Below are positions 51,387-60,794 of a stretch of 64,000 nt of DNA, in pieces. The stretch spans positions 55,001 through 119,000 of the forward strand of contig CAUYUJ010019912.1 in the NCBI GenBank assembly GCA_963575745.1, read 5' to 3'. This stretch comes from Prorocentrum cordatum. Taxonomy: Eukaryota; Sar; Dinophyceae; Prorocentrales; Prorocentraceae. A program made the position numbers and the translations under genes. Under the pieces are notes generated by a model that was not told the DNA's origin, ran no database searches, and was given only the letters and a program-made list of their open reading frames with translations. Each line of letters opens with the position of its first letter. Position 1 is the first letter of the stretch.

Positions 51387-51904
51387 CGGCCCCAGCTGTT
51401 TTTATTGAATCGCTTCGCTCATTCCGCCGGCCCGTATTGCGCCATCGCGGGCGTTTGCTTGCGCGGTCGCGAGCCAGGCGGCGCTGGTGGGCCGTGGTCG
51501 TTTTCCAGAGGCGTTGCGGCAGAACGCATGGGGGTGAAGCAGTTTGTTTGGAGCTTGTTGTGGGGGCTTCGGCCTCTACTGTCTTACGAAGTGGCTATCT
51601 AGTGGTTTCCGGCCCATCCCGCCACCGTGCCTGGGTTGTAGGTCAGAGGCCTCTTGGATGTTCGTTGAGATATCGTGACAGGCCTTTCGAGTGTTTCTTT
51701 GGAGGCAGTTTTGAAGGCTCTTGGGGGCCGTCGCGGGGCTTCTTGGGGCTTCTGTTTAGGCCTCTTGGGGTCTCTTGCTGGCCTCTTGGGGCCTCATGGG
51801 GGCTGCGTGGGGCGGAAGTCTCGAATTGTCGGTTCGTGTTCCCTCTCTTGGGGCCCTCTGGGGGCCCTCTTGGGGCTCTCTTCGGCCCCAGCTGTTTTTA
51901 TTGC
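51387..51904. repeat. Segment between 21-bp direct repeats, including satellite
   Basis: CGGCCCCAGCTGTTTTTATT plus G occurs exactly at 51387-51407 and 51884-51904. Between them lie GAATCGCTTCGCTCATTCCG, shared with 34294, and forward CTTGGG satellite (51640-51880). Confidence 0.8.
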
Positions 51905-51954
51905 GAAGGCCTGACGTCCGGCGCCGCCGACCCTGTAGGCAGCGATGACGAAGA

Positions 51955-52265
51955 CAATGGAGGTAGACGAGTCCAAGCTGCCCTCTGATGGCCCGAACAC
52001 GGCGCCAGATGCTTGCAAGGTCGTCCGAAGACAGTTCAAGAAGCCTCCTTCAGTGTTCGGGAACGGCTCCAGAGAGTGCCAAGATAGGCAAAGAGCGCCC
52101 TCAAGTGCCCCGAGAGGGTTCCAAGACGGCGTCGAGCGAGTCCAAAAGCGCCCGCAGAGGCTGTCAAGAGTGCCGCCAGCGGCTGCCAGTCTTAAAACTG
52201 GCGAAAGGTCTCCAAGGAGCCTTAAGATATGCTGAAAGGGCCCGCAGACGGCCTCGGAGGGCCAA
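51955..52265 (-). repeat. CTTGGG satellite, inverted, diverged
   Basis: CCAAGA-, CCGAAGACAGTTCAAGAAGC- and GTCTCCAAGGAGCC-type words are the inverse orientation of the satellite ending at 51880. The two form an inverted pair. Confidence 0.65.
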
Positions 52266-52529
52266 CGGAACCCCAGGACGCAGGAGGATGAGAGACGGGG
52301 GGCTGCGCATCCGAAAGGGGACCCCCCCCGGGAGTTGCCCCGGGACCCCCCCCCGGCGGGGAAGCGATCAAGGGAAGGGGCTTCCCTTCGACTGGAGGAC
52401 GACGCTGTTCCATTTTTGTGTTGACTTGTGTAGGGAGCCCTCGGAAAGTAGAAGAGGCGACGACGTTGTGGGGAAGACAGAAAAGCCTCTTCCACACGCC
52501 AACAAGGTCGGCGGAATTTGTCTAAGGTG

Positions 52530-52745
52530 AAAACGGAAAAACGGAGGAGGAGGAAGAGGAGGACGAGGAGGATGAGGAGGACGAGGAGGAGGAAGAGGAC
52601 GAGGAGGAGGACAAGAAGCAGGAGGCGGAGGAGGAGGAGGGCCAGGAAGAGAAGGATGAGGGGGGGTGGGGGGAAGAGGAAGATGAAGAGGGCGAGGAGG
52701 AGGAGGATGAGGAGGAGGAGGAAAAGGAGAAGAAGGAGGAGGATC
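52530..52745. repeat. GAG-rich tract
   Basis: GAG/GAC/GAA purine-rich tract. Confidence 0.9.
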
Positions 52746-52824
52746 CTTTTCAGCGTATTGACAAAGATGGTGGTGTGAGGGGGCAGTGGGCCGCGTCGCC
52801 CTTGCGTGTGCGCGCGCGCCCGTT

Positions 52825-52990
52825 CCCACGGCGCCGCCGCCGTGGCCGCCGCCGCCGCCGTCGTCGCCGTCGTCGCCGTCGTCGCCGCCGTCGCCGCCGT
52901 CGTCGTGGTCGTCGGCGTCGGCGGCGGCGCTGGCCGAGCGCGCGCCCGCCGCGCGCGCGCGCGCCGCGCGCGGCGAGCGGAAGCCGCGCC
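52825..52990. repeat. (CGC/CGT)n tract with CGCG runs
   Basis: GCCGTCGTCGCC words followed by GCGCGCGC runs. Very GC-rich and CpG-dense. Confidence 0.85.
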
Positions 52991-53199
52991 CGGGGCGGCG
53001 GCCCGCCAGATGAGCACCCGGGGCGGCCAGGACGTGGCGGCCCAGTCGCGGCAGACGGCCCGCCCGCCGCGCGCGCGCCCTTCGCGCGCGGTGCCCGCCC
53101 ACGGGCGGGGTTGCCGCCTGCCCGCGGCTCGGGCCCCTCCTCCCTCGGTCGGGCGCCTGGGCCCCTGGAGTTGGGTCCGCATCTGCTGGCCGACCCCCA

Positions 53200-53482
53200 G
53201 GGCCTCCTTCTCCCCCTCCCCCTCCTCCCCCTCCTCTCCTCCACTCCCTCCTCCTCCTCCTCCTCCCGACCTCGTCCTCCACTGCCCTCCCCTCCCTCGT
53301 CCTCGACCTCGTCCTCGACCTCGTCCTCCCCTCGACCTCGTCCTCCTCATCCTCGACCTCGTCCTCCTCCTCCTCCTCCTCCTCCTCCTCCTCCCCTCCT
53401 CCTCCTCCCCTCCTCCTCTCCCTCCTCCTCCTCGACCTCGTCCTCGTCCTCCACTGCCCTCCCCCTCCTCGTCCTCGTCGCG
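53200..53482. repeat. CTC-rich tract with CTCGAC words
   Basis: CTC triplets mixed with CCTCGACCTCGTCCTC words. Confidence 0.9.
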
Positions 53483-53534
53483 GGGGGGCGGGCAGCGACG
53501 GCGGGCGTGGACGCATCGAGGTCAGATCTATAGG

Positions 53535-53765
53535 CCTCTCGGATGGGGTCGGAGCAGCCGTGGTCGGAGGATCGCGCCGCGGACCGCCGAGGCTCCGGCG
53601 ATGCAGCTCGATGTGGAGCTCGATGTTCTCCACGCCGACGTCGCCGATGCATCGCCCACGTCGACGATGCGTCGCCGATGCATCGCCGATGTATTGGCGA
53701 TGTGGCGCGCTCCTCCGACCCCATCTGCTCGGATGCCATCTGGGAGGCCTCTAAAGATAGGTGCG
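53535..53765. repeat. Dispersed repeat with GATGCATCGC words, copy 1
   Basis: GGGGTCGGAG, CTCGATGTGGAG, TTCTCCAC, GATGCATCGCC and GGCGATGTGGCGC occur in the same order as at 58374-58540. In this copy GATGCATCGCCGATG is tandemly expanded. Confidence 0.65.
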
Positions 53766-53941
53766 GGCATCGTGGTTCGAGGCTCGATGTTCGGCGCTGT
53801 GGACGTTTCTTATCCTCCTGCGGCGCCCTCGAGGCAGCGGCCGGATCTGGCTCGAAGTTCTGGTCAGATCGCACCCGAGGGCAGGTCCAGGTGCCGATGT
53901 TCGACTGCTCAGGGGGGTAAGTGCCCTGATGCTCACCACCC

Positions 53942-54090
53942 ACCAAACCACCCCAACCCAACCCGAAGGCTCAGATTTACCCTCGATTTCCAGTGGGGGG
54001 GGGTCGGGAAACATCTAAAAAACACGTGTGGAACCCTTACCCCCCCCAACCCGAAATTCGGGTCTTCGGGTTGGGTTGGGGTGGTCTGGT
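53942..54090. mobile_element. 149-bp TIR/foldback element
   Basis: Left arm 53942-53968 (ACCAAACCACCCCAACCCAA...) and right arm 54064-54090 are inverted repeats with 26 of 27 positions matching. No coding capacity. No clear target duplication. Confidence 0.75.
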
Positions 54091-54369
54091 AGGTAGTCAG
54101 ATGCACCCGTTTTGAAACGCAACACGTTCCGAATTTCAAAACATTGGTGTCAACGCGCTGCGTATTGGCTCATCGTGTTGGCCCACGTCTTTGCGAACGC
54201 ATCGCGGCTGACCTATTTGGATGCAGCTCTTGGGAGGTCAAGTTTTAACTCTGCCCTGGTCCGAAATCCGGCTCAATCCGGGCTATTCCCGCTCGATCCT
54301 GCTCAATCTGCGGCCTAATCCGGCGCAGTAGCTCCACATTGGGGCCTGACCCTCCTTCAGCATTCCGAC

Positions 54370-54659
54370 GAAGACCTCCCAGCAGTTGCCTCCCAAGTCG
54401 GAAATTTGAACACATACATCACCAGTGGCGGGCTGTTTCTCAGTCCCACCCCCTTTGGAGGGTCGGTCACGACGTCGGAGTGGTGTGGTGTATACTATTT
54501 TCCCCGTTTCCCCGTGGAAACAGCAAAACATGTATAGTAGCCAAGATCCCGTATACACCAGGATCCGCTTTCCTCTGCGAGTTTCGGTGCGGGGCCGGAA
54601 AAAGCGTCGGTGTATGGAGTTCGGCTCCTTAGAAGACCTCCCAGCAGTTGCCTCCCAAG
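54370..54659. repeat. 234-bp segment between 28-bp direct repeats
   Basis: GAAGACCTCCCAGCAGTTGC plus CTCCCAAG is exact at 54370-54397 and 54632-54659. The insert contains GGTGTATAC...GTATACACC and GTTTCC-CCGT-GGAAAC stems (about 54488-54559), the latter resembling the 5' UTR hairpin of LINE 2. Confidence 0.8.
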
Positions 54660-54696
54660 GCCTACGTTTCCGGTCTGCGTGTTCGAGCTCCCTGAG

Positions 54697-54790
54697 GGGG
54701 CCACGTGCGAACACTACCCCTACCCCCCACGATTTCTGAGGGTGAGGTTGGGGTCACTTCGCTCGGGAGTTCCCGAGTGAAGTGAACCCC
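54697..54790. mobile_element. Partial copy of the 13931 foldback element
   Basis: GGGGCCACGTGCGAACACTA, CCCCCCACGAT and the GGGGTCACTTCG...TGAAGTGAACCCC inner hairpin match 13931-14027. The right outer arm is missing and a CTC tract begins exactly where it should continue. Confidence 0.8.
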
Positions 54791-54982
54791 TCCCTCCCTC
54801 CCTCCTCCCCCTCCCTCCTCCCTCCTCCTCCTCCTCCTCCTCTCCTCCTCCTCTCTCCTCTCTCCTCCTCCTCCTCCTCCTCTCCTCCTCCTCCTCCTCC
54901 TCTCCTCCTCCCCCTCCTCCCCTTCTCGCCCTCCTTCCCCTCCTCCCCCTCCTCCCCCTCCTCCTCCTCCTCCCCCTCTACA
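54791..54982. repeat. (CTC)n tract
   Basis: CTC triplets with CCT and TCTC variants, starting inside the truncated foldback copy. Confidence 0.9.
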
Positions 54983-55218
54983 AAGCTCTCTGGGGGCTGG
55001 CAAGGCTTCAGAGAAGAAGCGTCCGGGCAGGCCCCTCGGGCATGCTTTCCAGCGTCTCTGCAGGCGTCGCCCACGAGCGCTCTGCGCGCTTCCGACCACG
55101 TAACTGTCCGAGCCCCGCGAAGCGGGGCGGCACGCTGACTCCGCTCGCAGGGGGGCAGAGTGTCGCTGGGGCCGCCACCCCGGCACGCTGAGCACAAACG
55201 TACCCGATCGTAGGCTCA

Positions 55219-55345
55219 GACTTGGCGTCGGTCGGCTGTGTGCACTTTGCCTCGGTAACGACCATCGAGCAGCGTCTTGCATCATCGCGCGAAGGACAAG
55301 TGCACGAAGCCGGAAAGTGCACGGAGCGTGGACGTCGGGGCTCAA
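55219..55345. repeat. Dispersed repeat (ACTTGGC...GACCATCGAG), copy 1
   Basis: ACTTGGCGTCGGTCGGCTGT and ACGACCATCGAGCAGC correspond to 55827-55952 (ACTTGGCATCGCTCGGACGT, GGACCATCGAGGAGC), through the ends GTGGACGTC / ATGGACGCC. Confidence 0.65.
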
Positions 55346-55510
55346 GAGACGGGGGTCCATGCAAACGGGGGCCAGTCAGAGCGCCGGATTTTGAAGGATC
55401 CTGCAGGGCCAGGGTTGCACTGACTCGGGCTTGGGTGCAGGATCCTGCAAGATCCTGCAACGTCTGACTGACCCGGGTCTGGATTGACCCGGGCCAGCAG
55501 ATCCCCGAGA
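55305..55510. repeat. Dispersed repeat copy B (partner at 520-800)
   Basis: See 551-600. It also carries GGATCCTGCA repeats and CTGACCCGGGTC words. Confidence 0.6.
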
Positions 55511-55826
55511 CGGACCGTTGTCAATGGGTGGAGGACCCATCGGGGGAGGAGGGGAAGTCTGATGGGAGGAGGGAGACGGGGATGTTAGCGTCCTCATCTT
55601 TATCCTCCTCCCCCTCTCCCCCTTCCTCCCTCCCATTCCTTGCCCTTCTAAGGGGTTGTTCCATGTCGCACCCGGAGGCCTCTCGTCAGGGGGAGTTGGG
55701 GGGTCCATTTGAGACTTTACCATTGAAGTTTGCAGGTGTCTCACGGGCGGGCCGCTTTTTACACATGGTCTCGCCGAAGTGCCGCGCACATTCGTTTAAG
55801 CGAATGTTACGAGTTTCACAGGTGGA

Positions 55827-55952
55827 ACTTGGCATCGCTCGGACGTGTGCATTTTTCCTCCGGCGAGGACCATCGAGGAGCATCCTTGATCATTTGGCGA
55901 ACAAGCCACACACGAAACAGACAAAAACACGGGGCATGGACGCCCGAGCGAT
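55827..55952. repeat. Dispersed repeat (ACTTGGC...GACCATCGAG), copy 2
   Basis: Diverged copy of 55219-55345, about 70-75% similar by eye. Confidence 0.6.
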
Positions 55953-56287
55953 GGCCAGGGAGGGCGGGTCGTTCTGAAAGCGGGGTTCTCGCCGGAGCGC
56001 CCCGCACATTGGTTCTCATGCCTTGCCGGAGTTTCTTCCGGTGGAGGGCAGGTCGTTTCCCAAAGGTAGTTATACCGGCTTAGCGCTGCCCGCACTCGTC
56101 TCAACACATTGCAAGAGCTGCATGGGTGTAGGGCGATCCCTTTTCAAGGACTCGTTGTTCTCGTTCAAGTGCCGCGCGCATTCTTTAAACCGATTGCAAA
56201 GGTGCCACAGATAGAGGGCGCATTTGTTGTTCCAAATGTGGTTCTCGCTCCAGCAAAAGCAGTTTCAAGGAACATCATGGCTAGCGT

Positions 56288-56475
56288 CCCAGAAGTTGTC
56301 TTTTGGCACGATGTCGGATTGTCAGGGCGCAACAGTTTTGCTGATTCGCGGTATTGAAGTCCCCGGGTTGTGCTTTGGCACGGTTCTGGATCGTCACGAG
56401 GCAACAGTAATTGTGATTCGCGGCGTTGAAGTCCCATGAATGGTGTTCTGGCGCAGTTCAGGATGTTCAAACGGT
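56288..56475. repeat. ~71-bp tandem repeat, 2.6 units
   Basis: TTTTGGCACGATGTCGGATT and CTTTGGCACGGTTCTGGATC are 71 bp apart. Each unit ends GATTCGCGG.(G/A)TTGAAGTCCC. A third unit is partial. Confidence 0.8.
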
Positions 56476-56599
56476 TGTCTTCCAACGGGGCATTTCCTTC
56501 AGTGACTATTAGTTATTGTAGGGACCTATGGGGAGGAAGCTTGGTGGGAGGGTTCATTGCAATATCGTTGATGAGTCCTGTGTTTCTACTGGTCCTTCT

Positions 56600-56835
56600 C
56601 ATGCTCCCCCTCCTCCTGCGCGGCCCCCTCCTCTCGTTCCTCCTCCTCCTCCTCCTCCTCCTCCTCCTCCCTCCTCCTCCTCCTCCTCCTCCGCCTCCTC
56701 CTCCTCCTTCTCCCCCTCCTCCTCCTCCTCCTCCTCCTCCTCGTCCTCCTCCTCCTTCCCTATCCACCCTCACCTCCTCTTTCCCTTCTCCTCCTCCTCC
56801 GCCTCCTCCTCCTCTTCACGATCGTCTCCTCCCCC
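56600..56835. repeat. (CTC)n tract
   Basis: CTC triplets with CGC and CCC variants. Confidence 0.9.
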
Positions 56836-57210
56836 TCCTCCTCCCTCGCAGTCGCAAGAGGTCCCGCCGTCGGCTCCAGGCCGCCGGCTCGAGGGGCCGG
56901 CGGCGGCGCCGCCCGCGCGCCCCGCGAAGAGAGTGCGGGCGCGCGGGCCGCGCCGAGGCCGCCCATCGCCGGAGGGGCGGCCGGGGGCTGCCTCGACGAC
57001 GGCGGCGGCGCCGCCAGGGGGGACGGTCGCGGGCGCGGCGGCGGCGGGGGCGCCCCGGGGCCGTTCGCCGTCCCGGGCAGGTCGCCCCGCCGCCGCGCGG
57101 CGCCATGGGGGCGGGGGCCCTCGCCGGGTGGCCGAGGCGGCTCGCGGCTCCCGCCCGGGTCTCTATGCAGAGTGGCCCTGGATGCAGTCAACCCGCCCAG
57201 ACCTCCTCGC

Positions 57211-57229
57211 GTCGTGAAAAAATCACGAC
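57211..57229. other. Perfect 7-bp hairpin with A5 loop, copy 1
   Basis: GTCGTGA-AAAAA-TCACGAC. A sister hairpin lies at 57348 with one base pair exchanged. Confidence 0.7.
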
Positions 57230-57347
57230 AGGAGGTTCTTCGCTATTTTCGGCCTCTGGGGGCCCTTACCGGCCCTCGGGACCGTTAAAAAACGACTCGG
57301 GATGAAAAACCGGTCCTGGGGAATGGGTCTGGACCTCTGGGGGCCGC

Positions 57348-57366
57348 GTCATGAAAAAATCATGAC
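57348..57366. other. Perfect 7-bp hairpin with A5 loop, copy 2
   Basis: GTCATGA-AAAAA-TCATGAC. The G-C pair of copy 1 is an A-T pair here, so pairing is kept. Both follow a CTCTGGGGGCC-containing context. Confidence 0.7.
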
Positions 57367-57370
57367 GTCG

Positions 57371-58373
57371 GGGGTCTGGGCGCATAGTCAGGTTGTGGGC
57401 AGCCTTCCGAAGGGTGCCCCCTTCGTCCCATCCTCAGCGACTTTCGCTGGCCAGCCTCGCTCGGACAACGTCAGCATGGCCCTCCCAAGGCCCTTGTATC
57501 CTTGGCGCGCATGCTTGTGACACGAGTTACCTGTAGCGCCGAGGTGGCGTCAAAACGCCCCTCGTGCGCTTCGGATCGCGTGGCCCCGCGACTCGCATGC
57601 GGCAGTTCCCTGGCGTCCGACGGCACGCTGTGTTTCTGACGTGCCCCGCCGCCCGCCGCCATGGGGACGGGGGCGTCCCCCGGGTGGCGGAGGCGGGTCT
57701 TGCTCACCCGGGCCTCTCTGTAGGTGGCTGTTTCTTGGAGGGTGCCAGCGCACTCAGGTTAGAAGTCTTCCGCCTCTGAGGTCCCCCCCTCCTCCCTCCG
57801 CCTCCGCGGCCGCCCTGTCTGTCTCAGTCTCTCTTCTGGCATGCTGGGCAATTCGCTCTCCGGTATCCCCGTTTAGCTCGACCGCTGGCGCGGTAACCTC
57901 TGCCTCGCCGCCGACGAAAAAGAGTTTCGTAAGGAATCCGGCGATAGTCCTGGGTGTCGGGCCCCCACCTGAAGCTCTCAACCCATTTTTTGGGGGGCCA
58001 GCGTGCACACCATCTCGGGCCCGTTCTCCAGAGGGCTCAGGGCGTACGGGGGCCAGCCCCCTGGAGGCACAACTGATTGTTGCAAGGCTGGCCGCTCCGT
58101 GTTCCGTTTTTCCGCGGCGATTGAGCTCGGCTGGAAGGCAACCAAGGTTACAGCCCAGGTTATCGGGCGCGCCCGCCCCCCGCCCTCTCCCCCCGGATAC
58201 GCTGACCCTGTCGGTTGCGCATGTCCGGAGGGGGAACGCAGTGCTGGTGCGCGCGGGCGTACGTGGGGCTGCCCATAGCGAAAAGGTTAGGTGATCGGTT
58301 GGCAGCTCGCTCCCCAGCCTACCCGATAACCCATGCAATCGTTGAAACATAAAGCACGGTGTGTAGGCCTCCA
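57371..58373. other. Spacer, no gene recognised
   Basis: CGCCATGGGGACGGGGGC...GGGTGGCGGAGGCGGG (57655-57705) resembles 57095-57150, a diverged dispersed repeat. No gene. Confidence 0.4.
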
Positions 58374-58545
58374 AGATGGGGTCCGAGTAGAAGGGGTCGA
58401 AGGATCACCCCGCACCGACGATACATTTACGGTGCGGGTCGATGTGGAGCCACAGTTTCTCCACAACGATGGCGCTGATGCATCATTGGCGATGCGGCGC
58501 GGTCCTGCGACCTTAACGGCTCGGACCCTATTAAGGAGGTCTCCA
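58374..58545. repeat. Dispersed repeat with GATGCATC words, copy 2
   Basis: Same word order as 53535-53765 (GGGGTCCGAG, GTCGATGTGGAG, TTCTCCAC, GATGCATCATTGGCGATG), without the local expansion. Confidence 0.65.
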
Positions 58546-59067
58546 GGGTCGGAAATGGGAAGCTTTACTACCACCCCAGGCCCCCAGGCGTCGTGTGGGG
58601 GGGAGGGGAGACAACGAGGGGCGGTTTCCTGGACCGTTCAATTGCTAGAATATTGCCCTCGCGACTTGTAGACCTATCTGGACTGCATGAGGTCTCGACC
58701 CGAATTTGGACGTCGAGGTCCTGGTGCTATTTTGGTGGCCCTCCTGGAAGGTCAGGGTTTCCTCCGGTCTGGTCCAAGGCGGCCCAGGGACCATGAGAAA
58801 GCGATCCACGCAGAAAAAACAGTCCCAGGGATGCGGCCGAAGCAAGAGACTGTACCTGCTTTAGTTTTGCCTTGCTCGGCTGCTGTCCCTGCGGGTTTTG
58901 GTCCTCGGCTTTTCGCTCGGTTGCTGTCCCTCCGCCGTTGTGTCTTCCTCTGGCCCTCGCTGGCTCGTTTTTTTCCGGGCCCTCGTTCGGTCTTGTGCTG
59001 CTGGGGCCCAGACATCCGGCCGCTCCGATGTCTGTCGATGCGTAGGCCCTGAGAGGTCTGGACCACA
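58546..59067. other. Left flank of element 2, no gene recognised
   Basis: Moderately pyrimidine-rich (GCTGTCCCTGCGGG, GCTGTCCCTCCGCCG). No CTC tract directly abuts the spliced leader here, unlike element 1. Confidence 0.4.
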
Positions 59068-59089
59068 TCCGCAGCCATTTTGGCTCAAG
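59068..59089 (+). promoter_or_regulatory. DinoSL relict, one mismatch
   Basis: It matches the 22-nt dinoflagellate spliced leader except for C instead of T at position 5 (TCCGC-AGCCATTTTGGCTCAAG). The mismatch fits an older insertion, in line with the other lesions of this element. Confidence 0.9.
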
Positions 59090-59095
59090 GCTTTG

Positions 59096-59111
59096 GTTTC
59101 CCAGCGGAAAC
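59096..59111 (+). other. 5' UTR hairpin of element 2
   Basis: GTTTCC-CAGC-GGAAAC, 6 nt after the spliced leader. The adjacent ACAAGTGTATACCGCTAGTC then CGCGGCCAGTGC is almost identical to element 1. Confidence 0.6.
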
Positions 59112-59236
59112 AAGTGTATACCGCTAGTCCGCGGCCAGTGCTCAATTTCTTCATCGTTCCGCTGCGCGTGCCGCCCGGCCACGCAGCATCCAGTCTTGTC
59201 CATTCCCTCGCCCCTGCCACTCTGTACATTGTGTAG

Positions 59237-60289
59237 ATGGGATTTCACAATGGTGGGAGCAGAGACGATCGTCAGCTGAGGTGGTAGTGTCGGTGGTGCG
59301 TGCGCCTCCCGACTGGCAAGCCTTGGGTCAATGGAGCCGAACGCCTCGAGTGTGCTAAGTGCAAGACGTGCAAAGCTGCGGCCTTCAAAAAGAATGTGGT
59401 CTCGCAGGTGCCGTCGGTGTCCCTTCGGCCGCGTTGGAGTGGCCAGGGAGGTGGCGCCGTGCAGGATCCGGAGCTTCAGCAGTTGCGCAAGCAGTTGCAG
59501 TCCGTCCAGGAGCAGCTGCAGCAGGAGAACAAGCGGAATGCCAGCACGATGGACGTCGATGATAAGCACGAGGAAGCGACCGATCCTCAGAAGGAGCGGC
59601 TCGCAGCAATCGACGGCCTGCTGGACTCCATCACGGATGACAAGTCCCGGTTTGCAGGCCCGTATCGTGATGGGCTACAGCAGGAGAAGGATGCGATCTT
59701 GGCCAGCTTACGCGCCAAGCAGCCCATCACCGTGCAGCTATCGGGGCTCAATGACAAGCTGGCCTGGACGAAGACGAAGATTGAGAAGGCAGAGAAGTTG
59801 GTGGAGGCCAAGCGCGCTCAGCTTGCTGAGATCCAGGCTTCGATCGACAGGGAGTGCGCGCAGATCGAGCAGCTGCGGCAACAGGAGATCGATGTGGAGC
59901 AGAAGATTCGCGAGGTGGGCATGGCCACGTCGCAGCCGCCAAAGCGGCCAGGAGAGCCTAGCCAGCTGGGCGAGGTCAAAGTCGAGCTCACGGACCTGCA
60001 GGACATGGTTCGCTCGGCGGGCGGTGGCGCCCTGGCTGAGACGCTGCCGCAGCTACTTCAGACGAAGCTCACCGAGATGGTCAGCGCCAAGCGAGCACGC
60101 CTTGCTGAGGGAAGTGGTGCTGACCCAGGCCGCCCCAGTGAGGGGGGCGCCCCTGAGTCGACCAAGCCCATCGAGGACGTCAAGCGCTACCTCGCGGCAG
60201 TGGGGCACGAAGTACCTGAGAATGAGGGCGAGGTCAGGAGGTTGGCCCAGAGAGTGCGGACCGCGGCTTTGCAGTTCTCTCCGTACTAA
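59237..60289 (+). pseudogene. LINE ORF1, element 2, interrupted by TAG
   Basis: The ATG at 59237 gives MGFHNGGSRDDRQLRW, then TAG (59285-59287), then CRWCVRLPTGKPWVNG...CAKC. This aligns with element 1 QDWACRSC...GKPLIN...CQGC, so the stop replaces the residue between W and the first Cys of the finger. The finger (C-x2-C-x17-C-x2-C) is otherwise intact. The remaining ~330 codons are open, with coiled-coil-like stretches (EKAEKLVEAKRAQLAEI, IEQLRQQEIDVEQKI) and the conserved end ALQFSPY. Inferred role as for element 1 ORF1. Translation could restart only downstream at non-ATG or internal codons. Confidence 0.8.
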
Positions 60290-60290
60290 C

Positions 60291-60794
60291 ATGTGCAGCA
60301 ATGGCAGATGGTTGATGCATATCTTTGCTATCACGATGATGATGATGGTACTTTGCTCTTCTACTTCTTCGTCAGCCATGCGCGCAGAGGCCGAGCCGTT
60401 CGTCCCTCGCAGCTTGATGGGCGACAATGGCGTAGACCCGTTCGCGTTTGATGACTACCACGGCAGCGGCTTCCAGGATTGGGGGGCTGATGACGAAGCG
60501 GGTCCACATATCTCAGATCATGGGGCTCGCTGCGGTGGAGACGGTCGCGTGCCAGATGTCGGGGTCTGCTTTGATCATCGTGGACATTGGCCTGCTGCAG
60601 CGGCGGGTCTCACGGCAGTGGACGGGATCGTCACAGATAATCGTGGGCACGGGCAGGTGTTGGTTGCTGATGTGCGTGGGCCCTCGCCTGCGCCGAGGCC
60701 TCTTGCCGATGTAGCGCGGTCAAGCTCGGCGGCAGGGCGCGGGTCGACGTGCTCTGCGAGGGGGGCGTGTCAGCTGGGAAGCGTGATGAGGTAA
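60291..60794 (+). CDS. Hypothetical ORF between ORF1 and endonuclease, element 2
   Basis: The ATG one base after the ORF1 stop opens 167 codons: a Met/Val/Ser-rich start (LMHIFAITMMMMVLCSSTSS) and then an Asp/Gly/His-rich stretch. It is in the +1 frame relative to ORF1, the same relation ORF2 has to ORF1 in element 1, so it may be an N-terminal extension of ORF2 that lost frame with the endonuclease. No homologue is visible in element 1, and it may be chance. Confidence 0.35.
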   Translation: MCSNGRWLMHIFAITMMMMVLCSSTSSSAMRAEAEPFVPRSLMGDNGVDPFAFDDYHGSGFQDWGADDEAGPHISDHGARCGGDGRVPDVGVCFDHRGHWPAAAAGLTAVDGIVTDNRGHGQVLVADVRGPSPAPRPLADVARSSSAAGRGSTCSARGACQLGSVMR

